A stretch of DNA of 64,000 nt. Source: Adiantum capillus-veneris. Taxonomy: Eukaryota > Streptophyta > Polypodiopsida > Polypodiales > Pteridaceae. The notes below the pieces were generated by a model. It was not told the origin of the DNA and searched no databases. It was given only the letters and a program-made list of their open reading frames with translations. Shown one piece after another: positions 11,241 to 22,589 of the stretch. How positions within the stretch are numbered: the first letter of the stretch is position 1; each line of letters opens with the position of its first letter. Made by a program: the position numbers and the translations under genes. The stretch is from NCBI GenBank assembly GCA_014529385.2, contig CM043943.1, positions 101,657,855 to 101,721,854 of the forward strand, in the 5' to 3' direction.

Positions 11241-11760
11241 TGTAGCTCTACTCAATGCAAACGCGTGGGTATGTTGTAATGCGAAATCGGACAATGTGTA
11301 CTCACCGAATCACCAGATGAAGCGATGAAGCTCGCAAAACCGGATCATACGCACACAATGTAGGTATTGGCGCGTAGCTCTCGTCAGGGGCAGCACGCTG
11401 CACTTCTTGAGACTCGATTCCGACCACCGCTGCGCGCGTAGCGTCAAGATGAAGCTCTCACTCTCTCTCGTACACAATACGCTCACTCACAGACTTCAAA
11501 CTTTTTAAAATGACAAAAGGTTTTTCATTAAGGTCAAAAAGTGGTATAAATACCTTACAATTATGAAACCCTAATGTTCCATCTTAACTATCTACTCAAT
11601 CTAAATGTCAAAACTGGGATACAATCTGGAAACTTCTGTAAGCCCCAATATTTACAAGGTGAAATGTCGGGTTTTCTCAATAAATAAATAATTACAAAAA
11701 ATGATAATCTTCCGAGCAATCAATTTCCGTAGGGTGTGTCCAGCTTCTAACACTCCATTA
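11241..11760 (-). repeat. 5' LTR of element B (upper edge uncertain)
   Basis: Starts on the + strand with TG next to the primer-binding site. It contains a TATA-like motif at 11545-11552 and CT-rich sequence near 11455-11480, and is related in part to 3945-4335. The far end was not identified because no second complete copy exists in the window. Confidence 0.55.
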
Positions 11761-12735
11761 GCTAGCCTTGCTCTTTGACATACCATCTCTCATTTGGACC
11801 CCTTTACCATCGGCCCCGTGTTGAGATGGATCTGAAAGCGCATGTCTGTATTCTAACCCTTGTTCCTGTTTATTCTCCCACGTTAAATTATCAGTTTAAT
11901 ATGAGAAAATCATTTGGGTTGGTTAGATATTAGATTTTATGACATATGTGATTGTATGTTCATGTATCTCTTCTACATATAGTGTCTATAAGTCTGAAAA
12001 AGAGTAATTAAACTAATACTAAGCTTAGATATTTTTATAAGAGCGCCACACATTGTTAGATCATATATTTATTCTATTGTATTGATTTCTCCAATCAAAA
12101 CATAGGCTTTGGTCCTGCATATTCCTTTTGCCATGATTTGATAGACTACAGATGCCACCAAGGGCTTGCTCTAGTATGTGAAGAATAAAGTAGACTAGTT
12201 GCTATAGTTTTGGGCATTGTAGGAAACTAGGCTGTAGCTGCATACAAAACATCTCTTGCCATGAAAATAGAGTATCCACCACCTCTGTGAATGGCATCTG
12301 CATGCACGACCACATCACAGATCTTGATGGTTGTGCCTTTTCTCTTCTCTTATATATGTAAAAGCACTATCTTTTGATGTGTATGGCAACCATACAAATC
12401 CATCATCTAGCACATCTTGTCCAATCTTGTCCAGCTCATTATCCTAGTTAAATTTCTCATATATCTTGTTGCTAGAGTTGAGGTCACCTTGGTTTTATTT
12501 AAATTTGGACTAGCTTGTTTGCATGGCAAACTAGCCCGAGCCAGTTGCAAGTCAATTGTAGCCAACAAACAGTTGTTGACCAAAAAGTTAACACATTCTT
12601 AAGACAAGCATTTCAAACACAATATCTCCCCCTCTGCATGCACATGCCTCACCTGTATGCTATGTGTGTTTGCTTGCAAACCTAGCAACCTAATCCTACA
12701 TCATTAGGGTTGTGCATTTGCACCTCAACAACCAA

Positions 12736-12762
12736 ACACACACACACACACACACACACAAA
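12736..12762. repeat. (CA)n microsatellite
   Basis: About 13 CA units. Confidence 0.95.
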
Positions 12763-12778
12763 GGAGAATATGAGGAGA

Positions 12779-12891
12779 ATTCAAACTCAAAAATGTGGGC
12801 CATCAATTTAGCACTATTATGTGAGGATGATACTATTCAAACTCAAAAATGTGGGCCATCAATTTAGCACTATTATGTGAGGATGGTATCC
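12779..12891. repeat. 56-bp tandem duplication
   Basis: Two nearly identical adjacent copies starting ATTCAAACTC and ending at GTGAGGATG. The offset is 56 bp, which points to a recent duplication. Confidence 0.9.
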
Positions 12892-14194
12892 TGTATCTCT
12901 CTACTCTGTGTGAGGTCAAAGAGCCTTTACCCATACTGTGATTGTTATAGGCTACAACAAGAGGAGAAAAATAAAGAAGTAAATTTGTTCTAGGTAACAT
13001 TTTCCATCATGTGCCAAGACCTCTTAGGAATTTCTTATGGATTTATATCATTACATAGATGCCCATATTATCTCTTTTCTTTAACAGACTTAGAATTCCA
13101 AATGGAATGCCTTTGTTTCTTGCCTCTCCCTTTCCTAACCTATATATAATCATCATCACAACATCTATTGCCTCCCTCTATTATGTATCCCACCATCCTC
13201 TTCAACAAAACATGTTTAGTCTCTTTACATCAATCTACCATAACATGAGCAAGGGCACAAACATTTAGTTGGCATAGAAATAGGTGAAGAGATGTAAACC
13301 CAAGCAATAAAAATTATAAAGGGTACATATGGACTATCTTTTTCTCTATCTCTCTCCATATCCATCTCGACCCTTCTAGCCAACGATCCTATGTATGATA
13401 GAGTATTTCCTTGTAGATCTTATCATGGAGTGCAAAGTGCCACTCGAATACTCCCCTCATCTTTTCTTCAATGTTTTTTTGTGTATGGCATATATGTCAA
13501 GATTAACACAATGTCTCATAAATAATGTAAGCATTAGGTAAAAGATAAAATTTATAGGCCTTAATATGCACATTTATATTTAAAGTCATGAACCTCTTAC
13601 CTCTTGTAGTAGGGAATATGTATTTTGTTGAACTAGATATATATGCAATAAGTTTTGAGGCGTGTAGCATGAACATGTGTAGTACTTGTAGCACCTCTAA
13701 TTTTTGCTTATAAAGAGTTTGATAATTATATCTTAAACAATTAATAGATGGCACACTCTCTCCTTTGAAAGTAACCACAATACTATGAAGAATTTTCTTG
13801 TGAATAGAACTTGCACAAATTCCTATAGAACTTCCCAAGTGAGAATCGAATGTATAAGTGGAGTGCTTTACCTTTGAGGGGAAAGTATCACCACATAAAC
13901 GATCTTCTCAAAACAAAACTTTTCTAAAATACAAGAAAATGTTGTAGACAAATGCCCAAACTTGGGTATTGATTCTGACAAGATCATTTGCCAAGTTATG
14001 AGAGTTACAATGCGGTTTAATGATTATTTGTAAATATGACTTCTTTTTAAAAAAGACAGCTTAAAATAAACCATAGTACATGCATATCAAAAGTCATATA
14101 ATAAAATAGCTAGATTTAAGATCTTTGTGTCCAAAAAATACACAATATTGTTAATGCTTAGTACCAAATAGCCACTTTATTGCGATGAAGAAAA

Positions 14195-14470
14195 TCATGT
14201 TTTCTATATAGTAAGTATGTTGGACCTAACACTTACTACTTCAAACTAGCAACTACATATTTACTATATTGTAATTGCATTGGACCTATCATTTGCTACT
14301 TCTAAATAGCAAGTCAACGTAGTTACTATATAGTAATTATGTTGGACTTAAGATTTGCTACTTCCAGCTAGCAACTCCACATAGCTGCTATATAGTAATT
14401 GCATTGGACCAAGGAGTTACTACTTCTTTCTAGCAACTCCACATAATTACTATGTAGTAAACATAGAGGT
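14195..14470. repeat. Degenerate ~61-bp minisatellite with an internal palindrome
   Basis: Four to five diverged units. Each contains GTAATTGCATTGGACC-like sequence, a CTACTTC block, CTAGCAACTC and the region TTACTATATAGTAA, a 14-bp perfect palindrome in its best copies. Unit spacing is about 60-64 bp. Confidence 0.75.
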
Positions 14471-14683
14471 ACTTGGGAGTTCCTCACTTGCTTTTTCAAT
14501 CTAAGAAGTACATGGAACACAAAGTTAATTGCTATATGGTAACATGTCAAAAGCTTCTTGTGACCTAGTTATGTGAAACCTCATCTATCCCCCAAAATCC
14601 ACCTTGTAAACCAAGATCTCACCTTCTCATGTGTTTCTTAGAGCCTAAACACTCTTTGTATGGTTCTTCACAGACATGTCCAA

Positions 14684-14703
14684 ACACTCTGTGTGTGTGT
14701 GTG
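14684..14703. repeat. (GT)n microsatellite
   Basis: Short run of alternating GT. Confidence 0.85.
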
Positions 14704-14878
14704 TCATCGTGGATGAAGAGAAACCTGGTGCTGCTCAGAAATTGAAAAAATCTCGTTGAAGGCATTGAAAGAGTCGTGGCATTTGATCTCATCTTTCTCC
14801 ATGTCGCCAAGGTGGCAGTTCGTAGCTACAAACACCCACAGTGTGTTGATATGCTGCTATGCTTCATACCGGCCAGTG

Positions 14879-14880
14879 AA

Positions 14881-14928
<48 letters not shown>

Positions 14929-14930
14929 TG
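14879..14930. repeat. Compound (GT)n(GA)n microsatellite
   Basis: About 11 GT units run into about 14 GA units. The same compound order recurs in intron 1 of the amylase gene (17386-17452). Confidence 0.95.
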
Positions 14931-15454
14931 AGAGAGGGCCATTCCAGCCAAGCGTGCGCGTAATATTAAACATTACATCTCTTATAAAATATAGCCGACT
15001 GTCAACGGGAGGCCCAATCGTCAAAGGTGACTGATGAGGGAGGCTGAGAGACTGCATAGGCTAGGGTGGCTGAGCTCGAGGCTTGGAGAGAGTGGACTGC
15101 GGATTGTAGGAGATTGAGATGGGTGAGAACTTTTCCATGGCGCACGCCCCACCCGTGAATCTCCTCACTGTCTGTGACAGTACGAAGATAAGTGGTCGTA
15201 GGCAGAACAGTAGGTAGCCGAGGGTTGGTATGGGGAACTGCAAGCCAGGGAGCAGCTTAATTGAAGGAGCACCTCAAGTGGGTGCAGTTCATCTCACCCT
15301 TTCCAAGCTGGCAGCCCGCACATCAAGGGTGGGGGTGCTGGCTAATGCACTCCCGCAAGCCGAGGTAAGTACTCCGCACTGGCGAGTGCGCTCCCACTGG
15401 CCGGGGTGATCCAGTACTCCTTACTCGCAATGCATGGCAGACGGTCGGTCGCCT

Positions 15455-16028
15455 CTGTGTGTGTGTGTGTGTGTGTGTGTGCGGAGGTACGCGCGCGCAG
15501 CCAGGAGACACAGAGCACACTAGTGGGTTGATGTTGCTTCTCCCACGTGTCGGGGAGGGGGGGTGGGGAATCCCTCCCCCTTGAGTACTGTTTGACTTTA
15601 CATTGCCAAACTCAGAAGTCCCTCCCCCTTTTATTATAGTATAGATAGATAGAGTACTGTTTGACTTTACATTGCCAAATTCTGTGTGTGTGTGTGTGTG
15701 TGTGTGTGCGCACACGTACGCGCGTGCAGCTAGGAGACGCAGGGCACACTAGTCGGTTGATGTTGCTTCTGCCACGTGTCGGGGAGGGAGGGTGGGGAGT
15801 CCCTCCTCCTTTTATTATAGTATAGATAGATAGAGTACTATTTGACTTTACATTGCCAAACTGTGTGTGTGTGTGTGTGTGTGTGCACGTACGTGCGCAC
15901 AGCTAGGAAACGCAGGACACACCAGTCGGTTGATGTTGCTTCTGCCACGTGTCGAGGAGGGAGGGTGGGGAGTCCCTCCCCCTTTTATTATAGTATGAGT
16001 ACTGTTTGATTTTACATTGCCAAACTCA
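15455..16028. repeat. Three-copy minisatellite, each unit headed by (GT)n
   Basis: Units begin at about 15458, 15683 and 15863, each with a GT run. Each continues through TACGCGCG-like sequence, CAGC(C/T)AGGAGA, GGTTGATGTTGCTTCT, CCACGTGTCGGGGAGG, TCCCTCC, TTTTATTATAGTAT and TTTGACTTTACATTGCC. Unit lengths are about 225, 180 and 165 bp. Each unit holds a CACGTG core. There is no coding content. Confidence 0.85.
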
Positions 16029-16819
16029 GAAGTCTTTGTGTTTTTATTTTCTAGTATGTCAATACTTACATTTCATTTTCACATTTTAAATTAAGTGTTC
16101 CTTAAGGTTTTCTTTGAGTCAATGACACATAGAGGGTCTCTCCTTCTTTGAAAAATTTAAGTTGCTTCATATATAGTATAGAAATATAAAACGCTATGAT
16201 AAGTTCAAGAAAGTAAGTCTAGTTTAAGTGACATTAATTTTTTTAAATATTTGTTATCACAATCAAATATTATGTTTTTTGAAAAAAAAAATCAATAAAC
16301 TATTTAGATTATAATATATTTTTAAAACATAAAAAATAATGTTTGAAAAACCACTTGGAAGCATTGTAGCAAAATGAGAAAAAAAAAAAGGTGGAGGATG
16401 ACAGCAAAGATTGTGCGTGACCCAATATATTCAAATAGCCCTCTTTAAAAAGAGTCACACAAATGTCAACACCTCTCGTGGAGACCTAAAAGAAATATTT
16501 TATAAAAAAAAACTTTTTGCCAAGTGGCACTAATCCATAAGCTGTATCCAATGGTCCACAATTGCACCAAAAATTATAATTCAAAAGTAGAAAGTCCTCT
16601 CCCACTCCAATTCTAGAAATTCAAGGAGCACTCTCAGCTCAGCATTGTCAAAGATTCTATACAAACACATCTCCACTACCTGGCTGCCTTAGACATAATT
16701 AGCTGCGCAATCCCACTTTTCACTTCTTAGAATGTCTACGCGTGGACAGAAATTAAGCAATGGGCACCCTGTGAATCCCCAAATGGTGACCAATAATTGG
16801 TTGAGGAGATGTACCAGAT

Positions 16820-16890
16820 GCCACGTGGATTCGATTGCATGAGGACATGTGTCAAGTAGGCCACGTGGCAACGCGGATCGTCTTTATAGA
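16820..16890 (+). promoter_or_regulatory. Putative alpha-amylase core promoter with two G-boxes
   Basis: Two CCACGTGG motifs lie 40 bp apart (16821-16828 and 16861-16868); the second sits in the perfect palindrome GCCACGTGGC. A TATA-like CTTTATAGAAA follows at about 16881. A CT-rich 5' leader (16928-16960) and the start codon come next. G-boxes or ABRE cores are bound by bZIP and bHLH factors in plants, so ABA, light or sugar control is possible but not shown. Confidence 0.55.
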
Positions 16891-17047
16891 AATTCGGAGT
16901 GCAGAAGCTTGCTCTCGATACTAAGCTCGCCCCCTCTCCCTCTCTCCCTCTCTCTCACACACACACACACAGACGCGGATGAATACCTACATACATTCCC
17001 ACCCACCTACCTCATTCTGCGCGTCCCCTGTGACTTCCCCGGTGTCC

Positions 17048-17410
17048 ATGGCGGCCCTCACCTCTCCTTGCTCCACCCACGTCCACTGCTGCGTAGGCAG
17101 TTACCCTCTTGCCTGCTGTTACTCCTCGCAGCCCTTATCTCTGCCTCAAAGGTCTCCGTTGAAACTGAAGAGGAGGCACCTGGGCGCAATTACTGCTGTG
17201 CAGGCCACGCCTGCCCCTCCTGAGGACACCTCTGCTCCCGCAAACGATAAACTCACCGATGTTACTGTCCAGGAGGTGCTCTCGCAAATCCAAGTAGAAC
17301 CCAACCCTACCAAGCCTGCCTCCAGAGGCGGAAACATCAAAAGAGATCCCCTTGATGTAATTATGTGCCAGGTAAGTTTATCGTGAGTGTGTGTGTGTGT
17401 GTGTGTGTGT

Positions 17411-17454
<44 letters not shown>

Positions 17455-19114
17455 ACACCTTGTGCGCGCAAGTATGACACTTGAAGACATTGTCCATATA
17501 CTCCTGCTCGGCCTGTGTGTGTGCGCATGCGCTCTCCACTTTGTGTCTACATCTATGCCACAAAAGGATATTTCCCTTATACACACACATGAGATTGGCC
17601 ACTCCCACACATGACTTTGTTGCAAAGCTTGTGCCTGCCCGGAGCTTACTCTGAAGATTGTGTGTTTTGTGCATTGACACAGGGTTTTAACTGGGAATCA
17701 TGGAGATCGGAATGCTGGTATGACATTCTTATGGGCTATGTGAAAGACCTTGCGCAGGTTGGCATAACAGACGTCTGGCTGCCTCCGGTCAGTCACTCTG
17801 TTGCACCTCAAGGTGTATATCTCAAATTTTTTTCTTGATTGGTCTGAGGAGCTCTTTTGGAACTTTATTAATTCTAACAATGCTTGAATGCCTCTTTGTA
17901 GGTTACATGCCTGGTAGACTCTACGATCTGAATGCTTCTGGGTATGGAGACGAAGAGAAGCTGAAGCAGCTTATTGATGTATTTCATGAGCACGGAGTCC
18001 GCTGCCTTGCGGATATAGTCATAAATCATCGATGTGCTGATAAGAAAGATCATCGAGGTGTATGGTGCATATTTGAGGGAGGTACACCCGATGAGCGTCT
18101 GGATTGGGGACCGTGGGCTGTAACCAGGGACGATCATCCCTACACAGATGGGTCAGGACAGCCTGATACTGGCGAAGATTTTGAAGGTGCACCTGATATT
18201 GATCACACAAATGAGCGCGTGCAGCATGAGCTTGTCGACTGGATGAAATGGTTAAAATCTGTAATAGGCTTCGATGGGTGGAGATTTGATTTTGCAAAAG
18301 GGTTTGCGGGTCACTTTGTGGGGCTGTACATTGGAGAAACAGAGCCGGAATTTGCGGTTGGTGAAGTATGGACAACCTTGAACTATGGTGAGGAAGGTTT
18401 GCAACCTAATCAAGATAGCCACAGGCAGGATTTAGTAAATTGGGTGCACTCAACCGGTGATCGCGCAACGGCTTTTGATTTTACAACAAAAGGCATTTTG
18501 CAAGAGGCTGTGCATGGTCAATACTGGAGACTGAGGGATGATAATAACAAACCCCCGGGCATGATTGGGTTTTGGCCGGAAAAGGCCGTCACCTTCATTG
18601 AAAATCATGACACCGGGTCTACACAGCAGCATTGGCCATTTCCCCGTGACAAAGTGATGCAGGGCTATGCATACATCCTTACACATCCAGGAATTCCTTG
18701 TATTGTAAGATAATCATTACTATGTTTTGCAGCTGATATCCACATGGATGTTGCCTCTGGTTGGTTCTTAAATGTGGTTTGGCTTTTTTGCAGTTTTTCG
18801 ACCATTTTTACGAGTGGGGCTTAAAGGATGAGATTGTGAATCTGATCCACATCCGCAAACAAAATAACATTAGAGCAAATAGCAATGTGTCAATACTGGC
18901 AGCAGAGCATGACGTATACGTAGCTGCGATCGATGACAGAGTGGTAATGAAGATTGGGCCAAGGTTCGACATTGGTGATTTGGCTCCGAATCCAGACGAA
19001 TGGGAAGTTGCTTCTGTGGGGCAGGAGTATTGTGTATGGAAGAAGAAAGGGCCACCAACATCGGAGCAGCATTCGCAGGAGGGAAGTGAGGAAGGCAGTG
19101 ACCATGCTTCTTGA
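17048..19114 (+). CDS. AMY: Alpha-amylase (GH13), plastid-like N terminus, four exons
   Basis: The enzyme hydrolyses internal alpha-1,4 links of starch. Exons inferred from GT-AG sites and reading frame: 17048-17371, 17683-17812, 17902-18704 and 18794-19114, giving about 525 residues. The catalytic core starts at QGFNWESW (residue 108 on). Visible motifs are DIVINHR (189-195), the nucleophile D281 in GWRFDF, the acid/base E306 in AVGEVW, and D388 in FIENHD; all three catalytic residues are present. The C-terminal beta domain ends near VWKK, with an extra Ser/Glu-rich tail of about 20 residues. The core resembles the barley-type secreted amylases ([26 protein letters not shown]). The N terminus, however, is about 107 residues, rich in Ser, Pro and Cys and poor in acid, like a chloroplast transit peptide rather than a signal peptide. 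The ATG at 16979 is in frame and would add 23 residues; 17048 was preferred for its GCG second codon. Confidence 0.9.
17386..17452. repeat. (GT)n(GA)n microsatellite in amylase intron 1
   Basis: About 12 GT units, then about 18 GA units, directly after the donor site at 17372. Confidence 0.95.
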
Positions 19115-19910
19115 AATGGAGCTTGCAATTAGGACGGGTGGTGAGGGCACATATCTTTATGATGGAGCTTGCAAGTAAAGATATTGTGCATTTCCGCCTT
19201 TTGAGGAGATGAACATCCAGGCGCTGCCAAAATGCTGCAAGGGTTGCATATAATTAGTAAGAGAGGATTGACCGCGCCTGAGAAATTATAATAATAGGTG
19301 GAGGTCAATACAGATAGTTCTGAACTATGCGTAAGCGTTTTTTGCATAGGAGCAAGATCGCTCTATGTCTCCCTCCAATATAGTTGCACAGCTATTCTCT
19401 TCTTACTTGGGATTGTACATTTTACCAACTTGAAGATGAATATTTCTGTGACATTGACGTAGCAATTTTCCAACTCCTTTATAGTTCATGCAATATATAG
19501 TTGGCACTGCTTACTCACTGCGATGCAGTGTTTGGGAAAAATCATTTTTCCAAACATATCAAATTCCGTTTTTTGAAATTGGCAAACGAAATTTTAGAAA
19601 ATTAGATATCTTTTTCAAGTTTTTACACTATTTTTCTCCATTTTGAAACATAATTTCTCCTTTTCCTCTTGCTCTCAACCGGCATTCTTGAAATTGAAAA
19701 CGGCACAATATTAAATTGAGACACATTTTTCTCGACCACTACGATAATGATGAGAGAGAGAGAGAGGTTCGCAAGAATGCTTAAAAGCTGAGACGCATTC
19801 GCAAGATTAACGCTAGGGCAACTCATCAATAGCCACATTGTGAACACTTTCATGTATCAATGATGAAGTCATACCTCAAGTCTCTTCCAAGAACCAAGCC
19901 ACTGAATTCC

Positions 19911-20104
19911 AAGGCCTCATCTCTAGAGGGCTTGCAAAAACCATTTTTCCTAAACACAAAAAATTAGGGCACATTTAAAACTCTTGCCTCATTGCCCCAA
20001 GGGAATCAAGGCCTCATCTCTAGAGGGCTTGCAAAAACCATTTTTCCTAAACATTAAAAATTAGGGCACATTTAAAACTCTTGCCTCATTGCCCCAAGGG
20101 AAAC
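19911..20104. repeat. 97-bp tandem duplication
   Basis: Two adjacent near-identical copies from AAGGCCTCATCTCTAGAGG to CATTGCCCCAAGGGAA, offset by 97 bp. Confidence 0.9.
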
Positions 20105-20386
20105 AGCCTCGAGATCCTGAGTTGAGTTGGAATTAGTGTTCTTAGGAATACACATTTTCTATGTGAGGGGGAGTGGCTGAGTTCCATACCCCTACATATT
20201 AGGAAAAATATGAACCCCAAAAGGACCTTTTAGTTTAAGGGGTGATTAAGCATGGACCAATAGGAAGAGGATGGTGGCCACAGCTATAGCCTCTCAAAAA
20301 ATAGTGTAGTAGGGAGCATGAGGGTCTATTTGTTTCCTTCATTATAGTTTTGTCCCTTAAAAAAAGGTTGAGAAGCGGGAAAAGGG

Positions 20387-20387
<1 letters not shown>

Positions 20388-20419
<32 letters not shown>
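20388..20419. repeat. Poly-G run of 32
   Basis: An uninterrupted run of 32 G residues preceded by GGGC. Very long G tracts are hard to sequence, so the exact length is uncertain. Confidence 0.85.
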
Positions 20420-20421
<2 letters not shown>

Positions 20422-20782
20422 GGAGGGCTTCCCCTCCATTTTTATGAGCGCCCATAAAGTAACCCTAAAATTTTATTTTATTTTGAAATTTTTTAAATCT
20501 CACTTTTCACTCTTCAACAACTCTCATAACCAAATACATGGTCAAAAAACTATTTTCTTTGATGAAAATCTGCATTTCTTACCCGTATCTTCTATTCTAC
20601 TTCTTCTCTTTCCCCTTTTGTCTCCAAGATTTCCATAGCTACAACACATAAGGAAGCTTTCCATAGCTTCACCACTTGTCTCCCTTTCATCCACACCATC
20701 CCTTTGAACTACTACTTCTCCCCTTGCTCTTCATTAAGCCACTTCTCCCCCTCTCTCCGAGCTTTCCATAGCTACATCACAA

Positions 20783-22219
20783 ATGGAAGCTTTCTATAGC
20801 TGCACATTTGTCTCCCCCTTTCATCCACACCATCCATTTTTACTACTTCTCCCCTTGTTTTCCATTCAACCATTCCTTCTGACTTTATTCCTGAAGCAAC
20901 ATGCCTCTCTCTTATATTACAACTCTTCTTCTTCTGGTGCTACCATGTCAACCCCCTCCACTTCAAGGAAGCCAAAGGATAAGATAGAGGCGGTTTGCTT
21001 GCATAACACTAGGAATTTTGATGGGGAATGCGTGCCACAAGTATTTTCTAAAGGATTTTGGATCTTCATGCAACTTGCAGCTATCGGATCTCATCGAGTT
21101 CGAAACCGTAGCAACCTTGATGAACATTGGAAAGAGAGACTTCTTGGTTTCAAGAACCATAGAGTCAATGACATAGTGGCCATTATTCAACACGTGTACT
21201 CTTAGGGTTCCATGCGCTTGAGGAATGGAAGCTCAAGAGATTTCCCAATACATTGTTAGTCGTAAAACAAAGTTGGTTGCTGATTGTAAACGTTTGTTAT
21301 TTGCTTTTGACTTGATAGTTTTTTGTGTTTTCATAGATATATTCCCATCTGACTTTGTTGAGAAACAACCAATCAAGAGTCTCACAGGAATCTGCAACGC
21401 TCTCATTCCGACATTGGTGTTATGATGCTTCCCAACTCGTCGCCTTCAATTCTGCTGCTGCAATGCAAAATCTTCTTCTACTCACCCACGTATGTAGTGC
21501 CGGCCTCGAAGGATGGATATGGTAAGATCATTGTTGTTGTCAAACCTTCATTACTGAACCTGGAATGGCCACAACTCGATACGTGGTCACTCTTCTCAGT
21601 AAAGGAGAAGATGTTTTTTGATATTTGCTCCTCATTAAAATTTGGAAAGGCTTCCAAATCAGTACGGCTCAGTTGGTGCTGTCCCGTGCATATTTTTGTA
21701 CACTTGTTCAAGACATTGCCATTCAATGTCACACCTACTATGTTTTGTAGCAAGAATGTCATGTATGAAGCACTAAAAAAAGTGTAAGGTGGGGGATTCA
21801 GATATAGGGATACGATATTTGAAAGTGCGCACTACTTTGTACCTACATTTCCAATATGAGAGTTAGATGTGTAAGAGTGGAAAGTAGATATCCTTACAAT
21901 CTAATGTTGCTAGTTTTGTGACATTTGACATGCCCGTTATTTTGTCAAATGGTGTTTCTTGAATTGTGCAAGTTAGTGAACACTGATTACTTACCAATGT
22001 ATGGGAACACTTGATTATCTTAGGCTACAAAGAAATCAAAGATGCTTCCTTTCGTCTCAATCGGCAAAAGGTCAATTTTAATTTTTATGTTGTCTACATG
22101 TGCCAATTGTTAGTTTTATAAAGAGCATTTTTGTTGTTTCAGATTGGTAGGCAGATGGAGGCAGCCATGAAAGTGCAAGAGGAGTGGAGGGTTGGCAACA
22201 CACTATCTTTAAGTTGATC
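20783..22219 (+). pseudogene. Unknown gene remnant with an intron
   Basis: The product is not recognised. The clearest coding piece starts at MSTPSTSRKPKD (about 20945) and runs to 21205 (KERLLGFKNHRVNDIVAIIQH). Coding-like text continues in shifted frames: FHALEEWKLKRFP near 21215, RKTKLVADCKRLLFAFD near 21265, and DASQLVAFNSAAAMQNLLLL near 21425. A last exon (IGRQMEAAMKVQEEWRVGN, ending at 22218) is preceded by a GT...AG intron at about 22074-22140. Repeated frame changes indicate a decayed gene, or unrecognised short introns. Confidence 0.35.
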
Positions 22220-22439
22220 TGATGGAAATATGTAACCGGCTCTAATCCACGTTGTAAAGAATTTTGTTTAATGGAAATTCAAAATTCTTTTGTCGTTATA
22301 GTATCACCTTTATTGATTAAGTTTTTAGATTTTGTTTGGGTGTTTGTTTGCGCACCTATGTGTGTCTGTATGTATATTAAAGAGCTTTGGGATGGTATCT
22401 TTTTCTGCAGTGGACCGTGGCGGGGTGGGGACGGGGGGG

Positions 22440-22460
22440 GGGGTATATAAAGGGGAGGGG
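22440..22460 (+). promoter_or_regulatory. TATA box upstream of unknown gene remnant
   Basis: GTATATAAAGGGGAGG follows a G run. It lies about 150 bp upstream of coding-like sequence on the same strand, at the usual distance before a transcribed GA-rich leader. Confidence 0.45.
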
Positions 22461-22515
22461 GCTTCTTATTTTTCTGTCAACACTTGAGAGTGAGACAGAG
22501 AGAAAGACAACACAC

Positions 22516-22518
<3 letters not shown>

Positions 22519-22583
<65 letters not shown>
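22519..22583. repeat. (GA)n microsatellite
   Basis: About 32 GA units in the presumed 5' leader. ORFs running through it on both strands are artefacts of the repeat. Confidence 0.95.
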
Positions 22584-22587
<4 letters not shown>

Positions 22588-22589
22588 CC

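Larger units (their letters stand above)
3945..11760 (-). mobile_element. Element B: decayed Ty3/gypsy retrotransposon
   Basis: In element orientation (- strand) this contains a 5' LTR from 11241 upward, a primer-binding site at 11221-11239, a 1.8 kb leader, gag in several frames (9427 to about 5891), an aspartic protease (about 5450) and the linker before RT (4404-4898). RT, RNase H and integrase are missing, so pol was deleted before the LTR-like remnant at 3945-4335. Many frameshifts and stops show an old copy. The upper edge of the LTR is not resolved. Confidence 0.7.
11761..14600. other. Intergenic region, no supported gene
   Basis: AT-rich sequence with only short unsupported frames. 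It contains a (CA)n run, a 56-bp tandem duplication and a four-unit minisatellite, listed separately. Nothing else was recognised. Confidence 0.6.
19115..20780. other. Amylase 3' region and intergenic sequence, no supported gene
   Basis: Sequence after the amylase stop contains AT-rich stretches likely to include the 3' UTR, a (GA)8 run at 19751-19766, a 97-bp tandem duplication and a poly-G tract. No ORF is convincing. Confidence 0.55.

Noticed and set aside
13503-13838. 111-residue - strand ORF in AT-rich DNA
   Set aside because: No ATG support, no recognisable motif, surrounded by stops; likely chance.
17146-17680. - strand ORFs opposite amylase exon 1 and intron 1
   Set aside because: Low-complexity read of (GT)n(GA)n; the + strand gene explains the region.
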